Source: Paragorgia papillata (Eukaryota > Cnidaria > Anthozoa > Scleralcyonacea > Coralliidae). From it: a stretch of 64,000 bases of DNA. Where the stretch lies: NCBI GenBank assembly GCA_035771165.1, contig JAWNZC010000467.1, positions 589,001 to 653,000 on the forward strand, in the 5' to 3' direction. A program made the translations under genes and the position numbers. Position 1 is the first letter of the stretch, and each line of letters begins with the position of its first letter. Shown here piece by piece: positions 1 through 22,985 of this stretch. The notes under the pieces were generated by a model. That model did not search any database. It had not been told where the DNA came from and saw only the letters and a list, made by a program, of their open reading frames with translations.

Positions 1-79
1 ATATAAAGGAAATAAATAGTGATATAAAGTAAATACAAAGGCAAGGACTGACCACAGAGATAAAATCTCCAATAACCGG

Positions 80-355
80 GTCCAAATAAATAAATAAACA
101 GACAAACAAATAAACAAACAAATAAACAAATAAAATAAATAAACAAATGAATAATGGATAAATAAATAAGTAAATAAATAAATAATCTCATAAAAGAGTA
201 AATAAATATGTAAATAATAGGTAAAGAAATAAGTAAAAAAGTAAACAAGTAATTAAATAAACAAAATAAACAGATAAATTGATAAATAAATAAATAAGTA
301 AAAAAATAAATAAATAAGTAAGTAATTAAATACATAAATAAATAAATAAAATCGA
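80..355. repeat. A/T-rich (AAAT/AAAC)n low-complexity tract
   Basis: Irregular runs of aaata, aaaca and aagta tetra/pentamers fill this stretch. It is simple sequence with no coding potential. Confidence 0.85.
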
Positions 356-1170
356 TCTAACAACACTCTCTCACAGATAGACTGTGGAGCAAACAAGTTG
401 TGTGGCACTTAACACATACAGATTTAAATGTTTTTGGGTTTTCCGGATCATAGATATCATCAGTAAGATCTATATAGTATTTGTACAAACAAGGTTCGAA
501 TTAACGGTTTGTGATTCGTGATTCACGAACCAAATTACGAACTTAACAAATGCAAAAGATTTTAATAAAAATCACGAATCGAAAATAACAAGTGACTTTT
601 GAAACTTTATATGATCGCATATTTGGAGCTAGAGGCCTAGGTACTAACACTGAGCTGGTCTCACATAGCATACATGAAGTAGTTTACGTTAAGTGGTCAG
701 CGGTACTGCGGAAGCATTGCAAAGTTTGGAGAAAAAAAACTTTCCAGGAAATTGGAGAAAAGTTCCAACATTGACATTTCTCTTCGGACAATGTTGGACT
801 TGGAAGATGAGAATGATGATGACGCGGTCGACTGGAACTGAGTAAAGTCTGCAAGTCACAGAGAACGCACGGCAGGCTCTGGGAACTGATTGAATCGATG
901 CTGACACTAAATATTGTTCATGCATGTATATAATTTAAAAAAACTTAGTTTTATATATAATAATTATACCAAACTTTTATAATATTCAGGTTTTACAAAA
1001 CATTCAGATGATTATTGTTCAGTTTTATTTTACAAAAAATAAACCTTTTTGTTTTTTTTGACTGAGAGTATTAGTATTTTAGGCATTGGTGGCTACTTTA
1101 AAATGGGGGTAAAAATCAGGCATTTACACAAACCAGTTTTCAATAGTTAATTTGAACCTTGACAAAGCAG
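356..1170. other. non-coding, nothing recognised
   Basis: AT-rich sequence with a short imperfect hairpin around 505-590 (gtgattcgtgattcacgaac). The short open frames here (60 and 78 codons) have no recognisable domain, and I see no convincing exon. Confidence 0.5.
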
Positions 1171-1177
1171 TTTTAAA

Positions 1178-1876
1178 TTATGCTATAGATCTAGTAGTGT
1201 ATCTTATGGAACCAGGGAGAGTGTTCCAGACACTGGGAGCTCTAATGTAATAACTGTTCTGAAAACTTACTGTTCTACATTTTGGTACATTTAGTACGAG
1301 GCCATTACTAAGACTGGTGTTCCTGGTTACTCGTAAAGGAACCCTAATAGAGATATGTTGGTTACAGTTCTTAGTTATACATTTATATAGATAAACTAAA
1401 TCTAGATATTCGTGCCAGTAGCATATTGGGAGGATACCGATATAATGTAGTCTTTCCTTGTAGGAGACATCTGTATGATAAGGGAGTGATAAAATAAACT
1501 TGGTCGCACGTCGTTGTACGCTTTCAATGGCAAGAATGTTATTCACTGTTTGGGGTGCCCACACTTGGCTACCGTAAGCCTGCTTGCTTCGTACAATTGA
1601 GAGGTAGAGGACCTAGTGGACTTTATGGTCATGGAACATCTTGTTAGCCTTGCACGATGTTTCCTGGATGTGTTTGTTCCATTTCAGATCAGATGTAACA
1701 ATTATGCCAAGATCTTTTTCATATCTGGATTGCTTAAGACGGGTGCCGAGAAGTTGATACTGTGTGGTGATTGGTTGAGTGCTTCTAGAGATGTTTAGGA
1801 CATCACACTTAGTCTGGTAGTGGTTTAAGGCCATTTTCCAATCGTGGCACCACTTGACGAGACTGTTAAGATCCAA
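1178..1876 (-). pseudogene. CR1/L2-type LINE, reverse-transcriptase C-terminal fragment
   Basis: Two minus-strand open pieces, 1876-1613 and 1564-1178, together read as the thumb and C-terminal region of a non-LTR retrotransposon ORF2. The first contains 'KWCHDWKMALN' and 'KDLGIIVTSDLKWNKHI', typical of the segment after the RT palm. The second contains 'ESVQRRATKFI', 'CYWHEYLDLVYLYK' and 'SVWNTLPGSI', typical of the end of CR1/Jockey/L2 ORF2. A frame break separates them, and the endonuclease and catalytic palm are absent. The 'YWHEY' block also occurs in the LINE at 43.5-46.3 kb, suggesting one family. This is a 5'-truncated dead copy. Confidence 0.85.
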
Positions 1877-2128
1877 CTGCAGATTATTGCTATCTTCTTT
1901 TCTCTACTTGTCCAGTATGTGATAAGTATGTGTGTGTTTTTTATCAAATTTCAAAATCGAAGCACACAATAAGTTTTATAAAACTACGGAACCGATATAT
2001 AAAACTATGGATATGGTATACTAATTTCCTTTGTGTTTTCCTCATGAATTATTGAGTTTTTTAACAAGTTGAAACGTACGTATATACTATATACAGACTG
2101 TACAAATTTTATTAAAATTACCTTTTAA

Positions 2129-2230
2129 CTACTCAAATTCTTTGCGGGTGATAGAAATTTCTGTGGCAGTATCTTCATTCAGATTAGATAAATTCTTCAT
2201 CATCTTATTCTCCAGTGCTGATATTTGTTC
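2129..2230 (-). CDS. probable terminal exon of an unidentified minus-strand gene
   Basis: On the minus strand a polypyrimidine-type acceptor (ttacccctag) is followed by 33 open codons ending in TAG. The peptide starts EQISALENKMMKNLSNLNED and ends TRKEFE; its heptad-like, charged character suggests a coiled coil. An AATAAA signal lies about 20 bases after the stop. The composition looks coding against an AT-rich background, but no family is recognisable and no upstream exon was found before the repeat array that starts at 2308. It could be chance; the call depends on the acceptor, stop and poly(A) signal occurring together. Confidence 0.35.
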   Translation of the reverse strand, partial: EQISALENKMMKNLSNLNEDTATEISITRKEFE

Positions 2231-2307
2231 CTAGGGGTAACAAAAACACACATGTTTTCAATGATATTATTATTAAAATATTTTGCCTTGTAGAGAAAAG
2301 CTAGACA

Positions 2308-5040
2308 TTATATTCCTGCCTGAGCTGGCCAAAAATGGTCCCTTTATTGTTTTACTGTGTCTAACACCAGATGATTTTAATCATCAAAGAGAGAACCCTC
2401 AGACATCCTAGACAGCAATGAGTTAACAAGTGATTATTAACACTTTGAAGCCTGAAGACGAGTCTTTAGTATTTTATTCTGGCTAACACCAGACGATTTT
2501 ATTCAGCACAGGGAGAGGTCCAGGCCTCAAAGTGTTAAAACCTATCTCTTTAAAGACTTTGAAGCCTGATGACGAGTCTTTAGTGTTTTATTCTGGCTAA
2601 TGCCAGATGATTTTAGTCAGCACAGGGAAAGGTCCAGGCCTCAAAGTGTTAAACCCATTCCTGCCTGAGCTGGTTAAAAATGGTTCCTTTATTGTTTTAC
2701 TATGTCTAACACCAGATGATTTTACTCATCAAAGAGAGAACCCTCAGACATCCTAGGCAGCAATGAGTTAACAAGTGATTAACCCATTCCTGCCTGAGTT
2801 GGCCAAAAATGGTCCCTTTATTGTTTTACTCTGTCTAACACCAGATGATTTTACTCATCAAAGAGAGAACCCTCAGACATCCTACAGTAGGCAGCAATGA
2901 GTTAACAAGTGATTAATCCATTCCTGCCTGAGCTAGTCAAAAATGGTTCCTTTATTGTTTTACTGTGTCTAACACCAGATGATTTTACCCATCAAAGAGA
3001 GAACCCTCAGACATCCTAGGCAGCAATGAGTTAACAAGTGATTAACCCATTCCTGCCTGAGCTGGTCAAAAATGGTCCCTTTATTGTTTTACTGTGTCTA
3101 ACACCAGATGATTTTACTCATCAAAGAGAGAACCCTCAGCCATCCTTGACAGCAATGAATTAACAAGTGATTATTAACACTTTGAAACCTGACGACGAGT
3201 CTTTAGTGTTTTATTGTGGCTAATGCCAGACGATTTTAGTCAGCACAGGGAGAGGTCCAGGCCTCAAAGTGTTAAACCCATTCCTGCCTGAGTTGAGCTG
3301 GTTAAAAATGGTTCCTTTATTGTTTTACTCTGTCTAACACCAGATGATTTTACTCGTCAAAGAGAGAACCCTCAGCCATCCTAGGCAGCAATGAGTTAAC
3401 AAGTGATTAACCCATTCCTGCCTGAGCTCGTCCAAAAATGGTTCCTTTATTGTTTTACTCTGTCTAACACCAGATGATTTTACTCATCAAAGAGAGAACC
3501 CTCAGACATCCTAGGCAGCAATGAGTTAACAAGTGATTAACCCATTCCTGCCTGAGTCGGCCAAAAATGGTCCCTTTATTGTTTTACTCTGTCTAACACC
3601 AGATGATTTTACTCATCAAAGAGAGAACCCTCAGACATCCTACAGTAGGCAGCAATGAGTTAACAAGTGATTAATCCATTCCTGCCTGAGCTAGTCAAAA
3701 ATGGTTCCTTTATTGTTTTACTGTGTCTAACACCAGATGATTTTACCCATCAAAGAGAGAACCCTCAGACATCCTAGGCAGCAATGAGTTAACAAGTGAT
3801 TAACCCATTCCTGCCTGAGCTGGTCAAAAATGGTCCCTTTATTGTTTTACTGTGTCTAACACCAGATGATTTTACTCATCAAAGAGAGAACCCTCAGCCA
3901 TCCTTGACAGCAATGAGTTAACAAGTGATTATTAACACTTTGAAACCTGACGACGAGTCTTTAGTGTTTTATTGTGGCTAATGCCAGACGATTTTAGTCA
4001 GCACAGGGAGAGGTCCAGGCCTCAAAGTGTTAAACCCATTCCTGCCTGAGTTGAGCTGGTTAAAAATGGTTCCTTTATTGTTTTACTCTGTCTAACACCA
4101 GATGATTTTACTCGTCAAAGAGAGAACCCTCAGCCATCCTAGGCAGCAATGAGTTAACAAGTGATTAACCCATTCCTGCCTGAGCTGGTCCAAAAATGGT
4201 TCCTTTATTGTTTTACTCTGTCTAACACCAGATGATTTTACTCATCAAAGAGAGAACCCTCAGACATCCTAGGCAGCAATGAGTTAACAAGTGATTAACC
4301 CATTCCTGCCTGAGCTGGTCCAAAAATGGTTCCTTTATTGTTTTACTCTGTCTAACACCAGATGATTTTTCTCATCAAAGAGAGAACCCTCAGACATCCT
4401 AGGCGGCAATGAGTTAACAAGTGATTAACCCATTCCTGCCTGAGCTGGTCAAAAATGGTTCCTTTATTGTTTTACTGTGTCTAACACCAGATGATTTTGC
4501 TCATCAAAGAGAGAACCCTCAGACATCCTTGGCAGCAATGAGTTAACAAGTGATTAACCCATTCCTGCCTGAGCTGGTCAAAAATGGTTCGTTTATTGTT
4601 TTACTGTGTCTAACACCAGATGATTTTGCTCATCAAAGAGAGAACCCTCAGACATCCTTGGCAGCAATGAGTTAACAATTGGTTATTAACACTTTGAAGT
4701 CTGACGACGAGTCTTTAGTACTTTATTGTGGCTAACGCCAGACGATTTTATTCAGCACAGGGAGAGGTCCAGGCCTCAAAGTGTTAAACCCATTCCTGCC
4801 TGACCTGATTAAAAATGGTTCCTTTATCATTCTACTCTGTCTAACACCAGATGATTTTACTCATCAAAGAGAGAACCCTCAGACATCCTAGACAGCAATG
4901 AGTAATTAACAAGTGATTATAACCCATTCTTACCTGAGCTGGTCAAAAATGATCGCTTTATTGTTTTACTCTGTCTAACACCAGATGATTTTACTCATCA
5001 AAGACTAAGAGAGAACCCTCAGGCATCCTAGACAGCGAAC
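2308..5040. repeat. tandem array of short hairpin (TIR-ended) units
   Basis: About twenty units of two related types alternate. Type A has a spacing of about 130 bp, begins ttaacccattcctgcct and ends aggcagcaatgagttaa. Type B, about 100 bp, begins ttaacactttgaagcct and ends aggcctcaaagtgttaa. In each type the ends are inverted repeats of one another, and both share a core resembling ctaacaccagatgatttta. The units therefore look like tiny inverted-repeat elements amplified in tandem. Relics of the same design lie at 52.2-52.6 and 58.0-58.2 kb. A block of several units is itself duplicated with a 758-bp shift. Confidence 0.85.
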
Positions 5041-5690
5041 CCCCTTCACTGATTGTTTACTGATTATCAATCAATTATATATATAAATATAAATCAAATG
5101 ATAACTTCTGATTATTGAAATCATTGATTGTGTACCCCATATTTAACAAAAATTACTAAATAACAAATTTAACACTCATTCAATCTTCCTTACTTTAATA
5201 CTAAAATTTACCCAAGAGAAAAATCATTTTAAAATGAATTTACTAAAAATACAGTCTCCCATGATTGAAATCACATGAGAGATATTTAGATGTCGACAGA
5301 TTTTTTTAAAAACGTTTTCTATATTTTTGATTAGCAAATTCTATCTCATCTCCAAACCATTCAATGTATTAAGAAAACTTGTGATCTGATCTGAACTAGG
5401 AAAAAGAATTGAAATCGGACACTCGGGGAAAAGTTCTGAAAGAAATCGACATCGTTTTCGTGTTGTTGACTTGTTGAGATTTACATACCTTCACCAGTAT
5501 ACACGAATATAGTACAATAAAAACTACACGATTTTCGCGTAAGTTGAAGCGAAACCCCATATTAAAGGGTGTTATTTTATAGTTAAGGTATACATGTATA
5601 TCCTAGAAGAATATTAGAGAAATCGCTACCCTTTAAAAGGATTTTCTTGGCCAAAATTCACAGCACCCTTCGAGTCTTCACAGTCCGCCA
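5041..5690. other. non-coding intergenic or intronic DNA
   Basis: AT-rich unique sequence with no splice-flanked open frame and no repeat that I can recognise. Confidence 0.5.
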
Positions 5691-5699
5691 TCTTCGCCC

Positions 5700-6430
5700 A
5701 GCCAAACTGTAACATGAGGTGGTTCCGGTGACGTAATACTCGGGATATACTCGGAAATCACTCGGAAATTTATTATAGCTTTGAAAATTAATCAAAAATA
5801 TTTTTAAAACCACATAAATGAATTTAAACCTTGCTATAAGTATTAAAATATCTTCTTTAAAGTAAATTAAAGAAATTATATTACAGAATTTTAGAGAAAA
5901 TAAGGTGAAAAAGTTTAAAGTCAAACGTCAGGTTATCTTCGGAAAAAGCCGAGTATTTGTAATGACGTCATCATTCCCGATGCCTGTCCCGTGCTTCATT
6001 GGTTCCGGTGACATACTCGGGACATACTCGGAAATCACTCGAAAATTTAGTTGCCTTTCAAAATTAATCAAAAATATTGTTAAAACTACAGAAAAATCTA
6101 GAATTTAAACCTTACTATTGGTACTAGAAGTATCTATCGCAAGTGAAGTGTTGCCTCAAATGGGACAACAACCTTAAAATATTTTCTTTAGAATCTATTA
6201 AAGAAATTATATTAGAAAATTTTAAAGAATTTCAGGTTAAAAAGTTTAAAGTCAAACGTCTGGTTATCTTCGGAAAAAGCCGAGTATTTGTAATGACGTC
6301 TTCATTACGGTGACGAAGATACTCGGGATATACTCGTAAACCACTCGGAAATTTAGTTAGCTTTAAAAATGAATCATTTGACGTCATTTGTAATGACGTC
6401 TCGTTCCCGATGTCTGTCCCGTGCTCCTTC
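5700..6430. repeat. three imperfect tandem copies of a ~280-300 bp segment
   Basis: The block around 'tactcgggatatactcgg aaatcactcgg' (split here for length) recurs near 5737, 6012 and 6320. The neighbouring blocks 'gtcaaacgtc..ggttatcttcggaaaaagccgagtatttg' and 'taatgacgtc..ttcccgatg..tgtcccgtgct' recur with it. The third copy is truncated. No protein family is visible in any frame. Confidence 0.7.
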
Positions 6431-6621
6431 CATTGTTTTGAATTTTCAAAAGGCCTTCTAACCTTCTTGGATTTTCTTTCAGATTTTTGCCATTTCTGAT
6501 TCGAGGATGTGAATTTTTGGTGTCTTTTTAGCAAAAAGGAGTAAATTGGGGATGATTTATTGTGGAAATTCAACTAATGTACGCCTTGGTTCTTTAATAC
6601 ATGAATTTCGAAGCTTCTGTA

Positions 6622-8053
6622 CAGGGGCGTGGCGACTGGGGTGTGTGGGGAGTGCGACACGCTCCCAATAATTCTAAATATCAAATAGTTGGTCAAACGA
6701 GGAATTGCTGGTGTTCATGCAAAATAGAAATAGTGGGAGAAAAAAAATGCTGAATTTCTTCTTTTTTAAAAAATGATTTGTTGGGTTTTTTTTTATCCCT
6801 GACAACCCCTAGACAACCCCGGGCCCAACAAAATTAAAGATGGCGTTTAAGTGTGCACTTGATGTATTCTGTAGTGAAGTATTTCCTATCTAGAGACCGC
6901 AGACCACTGATCAAAACAGAGAGTGGTTTCGACCTTCAACAGTCATGACAAGCTGGCGTGTCATAAATTATGCATTTATTTTGGCTAAGTGACTAACTTT
7001 ATACGGGTAAGTCAGTTGTACAATGTTTCATGCATATGGTGAAATGGTGATATGGATTGTTTTTGTATTTCACGAATTTACGAAACAGACATTTTGTACT
7101 TTAAAGTGGCTCCACACAGTTTCTTGAAAAATGGAAAATACAAGTTTGAGAGTCCAAAACACGTGCATAAACAATTCGGAAAAAGAATAAAATGCATGGT
7201 TAAACAGTCTGACAATCAAAAACTGTTACCAACGTTAGCAACAATTGCAATGACGTCTCAAAATGGCTGCCAATTACCCTTCAAACTAATTTAATTCGAA
7301 AAAAACTTTGGTGACCCCAAATTTTTTTTTCATTAAAACTTTTCTTTAAGTATGAATAATCAATAGGCCGATTTTAAAAAAATTCTGTAAAACGAATAAT
7401 TTTTTTTCTGGAAAAATCATGTTTGTTAAGTTTTAAAAAATTTCGCTCTACAGAATTTTGTTAAAATTCGCCTATTGATTACTCATACTTCAAGAAAAGT
7501 TTTAATGAAAAAAAAAATTGGGGGTCACCAAAGTTTTTGTCGAATTAAACTAGTTTGAAGGGTAATTGGCAGCCATTTTGAAACGTCATTGTTGCCATAG
7601 CAACAACTGTTTGCTATTTATTTGGTGACAGTTTTTGATTGTCAGACTGTTTAACTATGCATAACATTTAGTTTTATTCTTTTTCCGAATTGTTTAATCA
7701 CGTACGTGTTTTGGACTCTCAAACTTGTATTTTCCATTTTTCAAGAAACTGTATGGAGCCACCTTAATGCATTCAGAACACTTTCATAGTTTCAGTGACT
7801 TTTCTCTTTTGAATTTTTCTATAAAAAATAAAATGTTTCTGTCTTGTCAGACTTGTCTTGTTTTGTCTTGTCTTTTCCAGCTCCTAAATACCCGTTTATA
7901 CATTACAAGTTTTCGATCAATTCTCGCCTTGTTTACACTATATATGTCTCTGATATGAAAATTTTCATTTATCAGTGCAAAAAAGTTGGTCATTATCATA
8001 TGACACCCCCCCCCCACCCCACCCCCAATTGTGATTCCTTCACCACGCCCCTG
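6622..8053. mobile_element. non-autonomous hAT-type element, 1.43 kb
   Basis: The left end reads CAGGGGCGTGG and the right end CCACGCCCCTG, an 11-bp perfect terminal inverted repeat. Flanking 8-mers cttctgta (6614-6621) and cttctgtg (8054-8061) match at 7 of 8 positions. An 8-bp target duplication with CAGGGG ends is typical of hAT transposons. No transposase is present. A separate TTAA-flanked palindromic element (7105-7763) sits inside. The element ends only 21 bases before the first visible TBC exon. Confidence 0.8.
7105..7763. mobile_element. TTAA-flanked foldback MITE (piggyBac-like target)
   Basis: The two halves are near-complete reverse complements, with arms of about 310 bp and a centre near 7434. 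Outer ends read (a/g)GTGGCTCC and GGAGCCAC(c/t), each bordered by TTAA (7101-7104 and 7764-7767). TTAA duplication is characteristic of piggyBac-like elements. The 80-codon frame over 7052-7294 is a by-product of the arm. It is nested inside the hAT-like element at 6622-8053, so it is the younger insertion. Confidence 0.8.
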
Positions 8054-8074
8054 CTTCTGTGTCTAATATTACAG

Positions 8075-19759
<11,685 letters not shown>

Positions 19760-20053
19760 GTAGAAATGAAATAAACGTAATGTGTTGCGTAGGCAGTGTT
19801 GAAAATAATAAGCGAAATATAGTAAGGTTAGTCTATAAGTTAATAAGTCACTCAAATCTTTAGTGGATAATTTTTGGGTGACGGAAAGTGCGGTTTTCTG
19901 GAGGTAAGGGCCACCAGAAAAAGCTGGAGAAGCGAAAGTCAGAGTGAGAGTAAGGGCCCTCACCGTTATGGACCTTGCTCTCCGTCGCCGGTGTGTGCTT
20001 CACCGTGGGCGAAGTGTGGCCAAGGGGACACCACTTTCTGCCCCGATTTATTT

Positions 20054-20064
20054 ATTAGTAGTAC

Positions 20065-20105
<41 letters not shown>
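20054..20105. repeat. (TA)n dinucleotide repeat
   Basis: A run of about 20 ta units at the outer edge of the left Penelope arm. A shorter ta run marks the outer edge of the right arm near 21430. Confidence 0.9.
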
Positions 20106-20107
<2 letters not shown>

Positions 20108-20173
20108 GAGTACGCGTGATTTTGTTCACGGAATGTCGGAAGGTGTTCAATACCATAAAGGTAGAGCGAATAT

Positions 20174-20937
20174 AGTATAGTTTAAGTGGGCTTACCTCAA
20201 AATGTTGAGTACCGCAACTGTCAGTTTCACGCTGGGCGATCTTCAGGCGACTGAGAGTAGTTTCGATTCGTGGGACGCTTAAATGGTCAAAAGGTGGGCG
20301 TGAGGGCGGTGAAACAATGAATGCATCCCTCAAATGGTTTTGGTCAAAAGGTGGGCGTGACGGCGGTGAAACAATGAATGCATCCCTCAAATGGTTTTGG
20401 TCGAAAGGTGGGCGTGTGGGCGGTGGATTCCTCAAACTCCTTTCCTTGTGTTGATTGTTGTTTAGATTGTTGATATTAAATTTATTTTTATGCCTGCATG
20501 TCGAAATGATTTCCGATCTTTTATTGAGTAAAAAGTGTTTGTCTGCTTTCATGATTCCAAACATAAATTGCATCTGCCTGATCCTCCTGAGTAGGAAGCC
20601 GCGTGTTTTAAAATAAACCAGGTTATGTTGAAATTTTGTTTCTTTTCTTTTAAATCCCAGATGTGTTTCGAAAGTTCGGTTTCGTTTGAATATTTTTGGT
20701 TTTGGAAAGATTTAGTGTGATTTCTGTATCGCTCTTTGAAATTGTTTGCTGTCATGCCAATGTAGTGTTTGGTGTTATTTATGTCGCTTGTGGAAACAGT
20801 TGCTTTGTATACTATGCTATTTGTCAGGCACTGTCCATGAAGTGGGCACTTGCTTTTATCCCTGCAGTTGCAACTGGCTGTGTTTTCATTTTGTACCCGA
20901 TTTTTTTTAAGTATGGGTGAATCATAAATCTTTCCAA
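20174..20937 (-). pseudogene. Penelope-like GIY-YIG endonuclease fragment (left arm)
   Basis: On the minus strand the frame reads 'CNCRDKSKCPLHGQC', the Cys/His motif upstream of the endonuclease. It continues with 'HYIGMTANNFKERYRNHTKS' (the YIG block and catalytic Arg), then 'NETELSKHIWDLKEKK' and 'RCNLCLE'. Relative to the right arm, 13 bases are missing after 'CNLCLE', shifting the frame. The tail contains a repeated 'RPPFDQNHLRDAFIVSPP' block. The endonuclease would nick target DNA during retrotransposition; this copy is dead. Confidence 0.85.
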
Positions 20938-21379
20938 AACGGAAAAATATTCAAACGAAACCGAACTTTCGAAACACGTCTGGGATTTAAAAGAAAAGAA
21001 ACAAAATTTCAACATAACCTGGTCTATTTTAAAACACGCGGCTTCCTACTCAGGAGGATCAGGCAGATGCAATTTATGTTTGGAAGAGAAACCTTGTATC
21101 ATGAAAGCAGAGAAACGCTTTTTACTCAATAAAAGATCGGAATTCATTTCGACATGCAGGCATAAAAATAAATTAAATATCAACAATCTAAACAACAATC
21201 AAAACAAGGGAAAAAAAAGGAGTTTGAGGAATCCACCGCCCACACGCCCACCTTTCGACCAAAACGATTTGAGGGATGCATTCATTGTTTCACCGCCCAC
21301 ACACCCACCTTTTGACCAAAACCATTTAAGCGGCCCACGAATCGAAACTACTCAGTCGCCTGAAGATCGCCCAGCGTGA
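20925..21379 (+). pseudogene. Penelope-like GIY-YIG endonuclease fragment (right arm)
   Basis: The inverted partner of the left arm. It reads 'RCNLCLEEKPCIMKAEKRF', 'LLNKRSEFISTCRHKNK' and the same 'PPFDQN' repeats, ending at a stop after 'SPEDRPA'. The 5' side starts inside the GIY-YIG domain with a frame break near 20940, so the catalytic YIG block is missing. Confidence 0.8.
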
Positions 21380-21440
21380 AACTGACAGTTGCGACACTCA
21401 ACATTTTGAGGTAAGCCCACTTAAACTATACTATATATAT

Positions 21441-22490
21441 ATATATACAATTTTGGGTTTGTTCTTTACCTCGCTTTTCGTATTACACAAAAACTAAATG
21501 ATATTTCAACCGTAAACTATATTACAAATTGAAGTTCTTTAACAACAACTCTAAATGTTCCGTATTTATTCTCAAAGGGTGCGGTGGGTGGGGTAACTTC
21601 GACTAGATGTTTTGACGAAAGCGATCAAAACCAGAGTGAGCTATCTTGTTTTTAGTGCTTATAAGCTTGGGATGTCCGGTTTACTTATGCACGCGCTTCT
21701 TTTTTAATACCTTGTTTTTGCCAAAGTGACATAAGTGACATAACGCAGAAAATGTCATAACTGCGCTATTGCGTGAGAGTATTAAGATGTAGCTTCTCAT
21801 TAATCCCAATTTATCTAGTTAATATAAATTGGCGCTATAACAGAACTAAAACCAAACCAATACAATCAGATTTCCATGGAAAAGTAACAGTCAAGGTTTC
21901 CGTCAAAAATATGAAAAAACAGCAAAGAAAATTGACACGTTATAGTTACACGTCAAAGTCAAAAACACTAGAAAACACGTCTAAAAACACCACAGAAAAC
22001 AAATTAGCGAATCTATTTAAGAGATTGAATCCCAGAAATAAGAGAAAACAAAAATAAGGTGGTATAAATTGACTGTTTTGATTAATCAAACGGCAAATTT
22101 TCACTCAAAAATAGATAACAGTGGTCAAGAAAATATGGAAAACATATATATACCACGTCTAAAAGATTGGCGTCTTCAGCAAAACACAGCAAAAACCCTC
22201 AACGTAATAAAATTGATATCTCTCAAGATGAAACAAAAGAGAAACTTTCATTCGAAAATTTATTTTCCGTGGTCGAGAAAATATGAAAAACTTAAGCTTA
22301 CCTTTTTGCGTCTCGGACGTAGTCCGAAGACGTATTGCTATCGAAAATGTTCTGATTTAGTTTGTTTGTGGCAATCACGTGAACACGAACATGTTACGTA
22401 AAGTAACGAAAGTTTGCCGAAGGTCGCCATTTTGTTATGCTCACGCGGTCGAACATCGCTTCCTCAAAAATAGAGCAGGGGTGGTAACGT
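21441..22490. other. no recognisable gene
   Basis: AT-rich sequence with Lys/Asn-rich open frames (21773-22057 and 22069-22401, plus strand) that match no family known to me. Repeated 'ggtcaagaaaatatg / ggtcgagaaaatatg' blocks suggest old transposon sequence. Confidence 0.4.
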
Positions 22491-22491
22491 G

Positions 22492-22698
22492 ACGTTACAT
22501 ATACGGCCAGTTACATATACGGCCACGTTACATATACGGGCATGTTACATATACGGGCATGTTACATATACGGCCACGTTACATATACGGCCACGTTACA
22601 TATACGGCCACGTTACATATACGGCCACGTTACATATACGGGCACGTTACATATACGGGCACGTTACATATACGGGCACGTTACATATACGGGCACGC
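22492..22698. repeat. 17-bp minisatellite, ~12 copies
   Basis: The unit gttacatatacgg(c/g)cac is repeated with a 17-bp step. Two variants (ggccac and gggcac) form blocks. The Tyr/His/Ile-rich frames are by-products. Confidence 0.95.
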
Positions 22699-22985
22699 TC
22701 AGGTGTGTTAATGTCTGGGTCCAGTCCTCTCTGCGCGATCAGCGCCGGCAGTGCAAATAAAGCGTCATTTTTCATTCAAAAGCGACGTATTCTGGGAACG
22801 GTTCTTAGTTAATGTTGTGTAAATATGTTTTACTGATTTTATTAAATACTAACTTTGTGCAGTAAAGTGTCACGTGATTAATTATAAACACAAATATGCG
22901 TCGGATTAATGTGAAATTACTAACATGCCCTGCCGGGAAGGAAAAGCGTGTTCTTGTACATCGTTTTTATGTTAATGTGTTAGCT

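Larger units (their letters stand above)
20168..21440. mobile_element. Penelope-like element 3' ends in head-to-head inverted duplication
   Basis: Sequence at about 20168-20715 returns as its reverse complement at about 20925-21440, with a single-copy centre. Each arm carries the C-terminal GIY-YIG part of a Penelope-like retroelement reading outward from the centre: minus strand on the left, plus strand on the right. Both arms end in ta-rich DNA. No reverse-transcriptase domain is present, so this is a 5'-truncated remnant. Inverted and partial tandem ends are common for Penelope-like elements. Confidence 0.8.
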
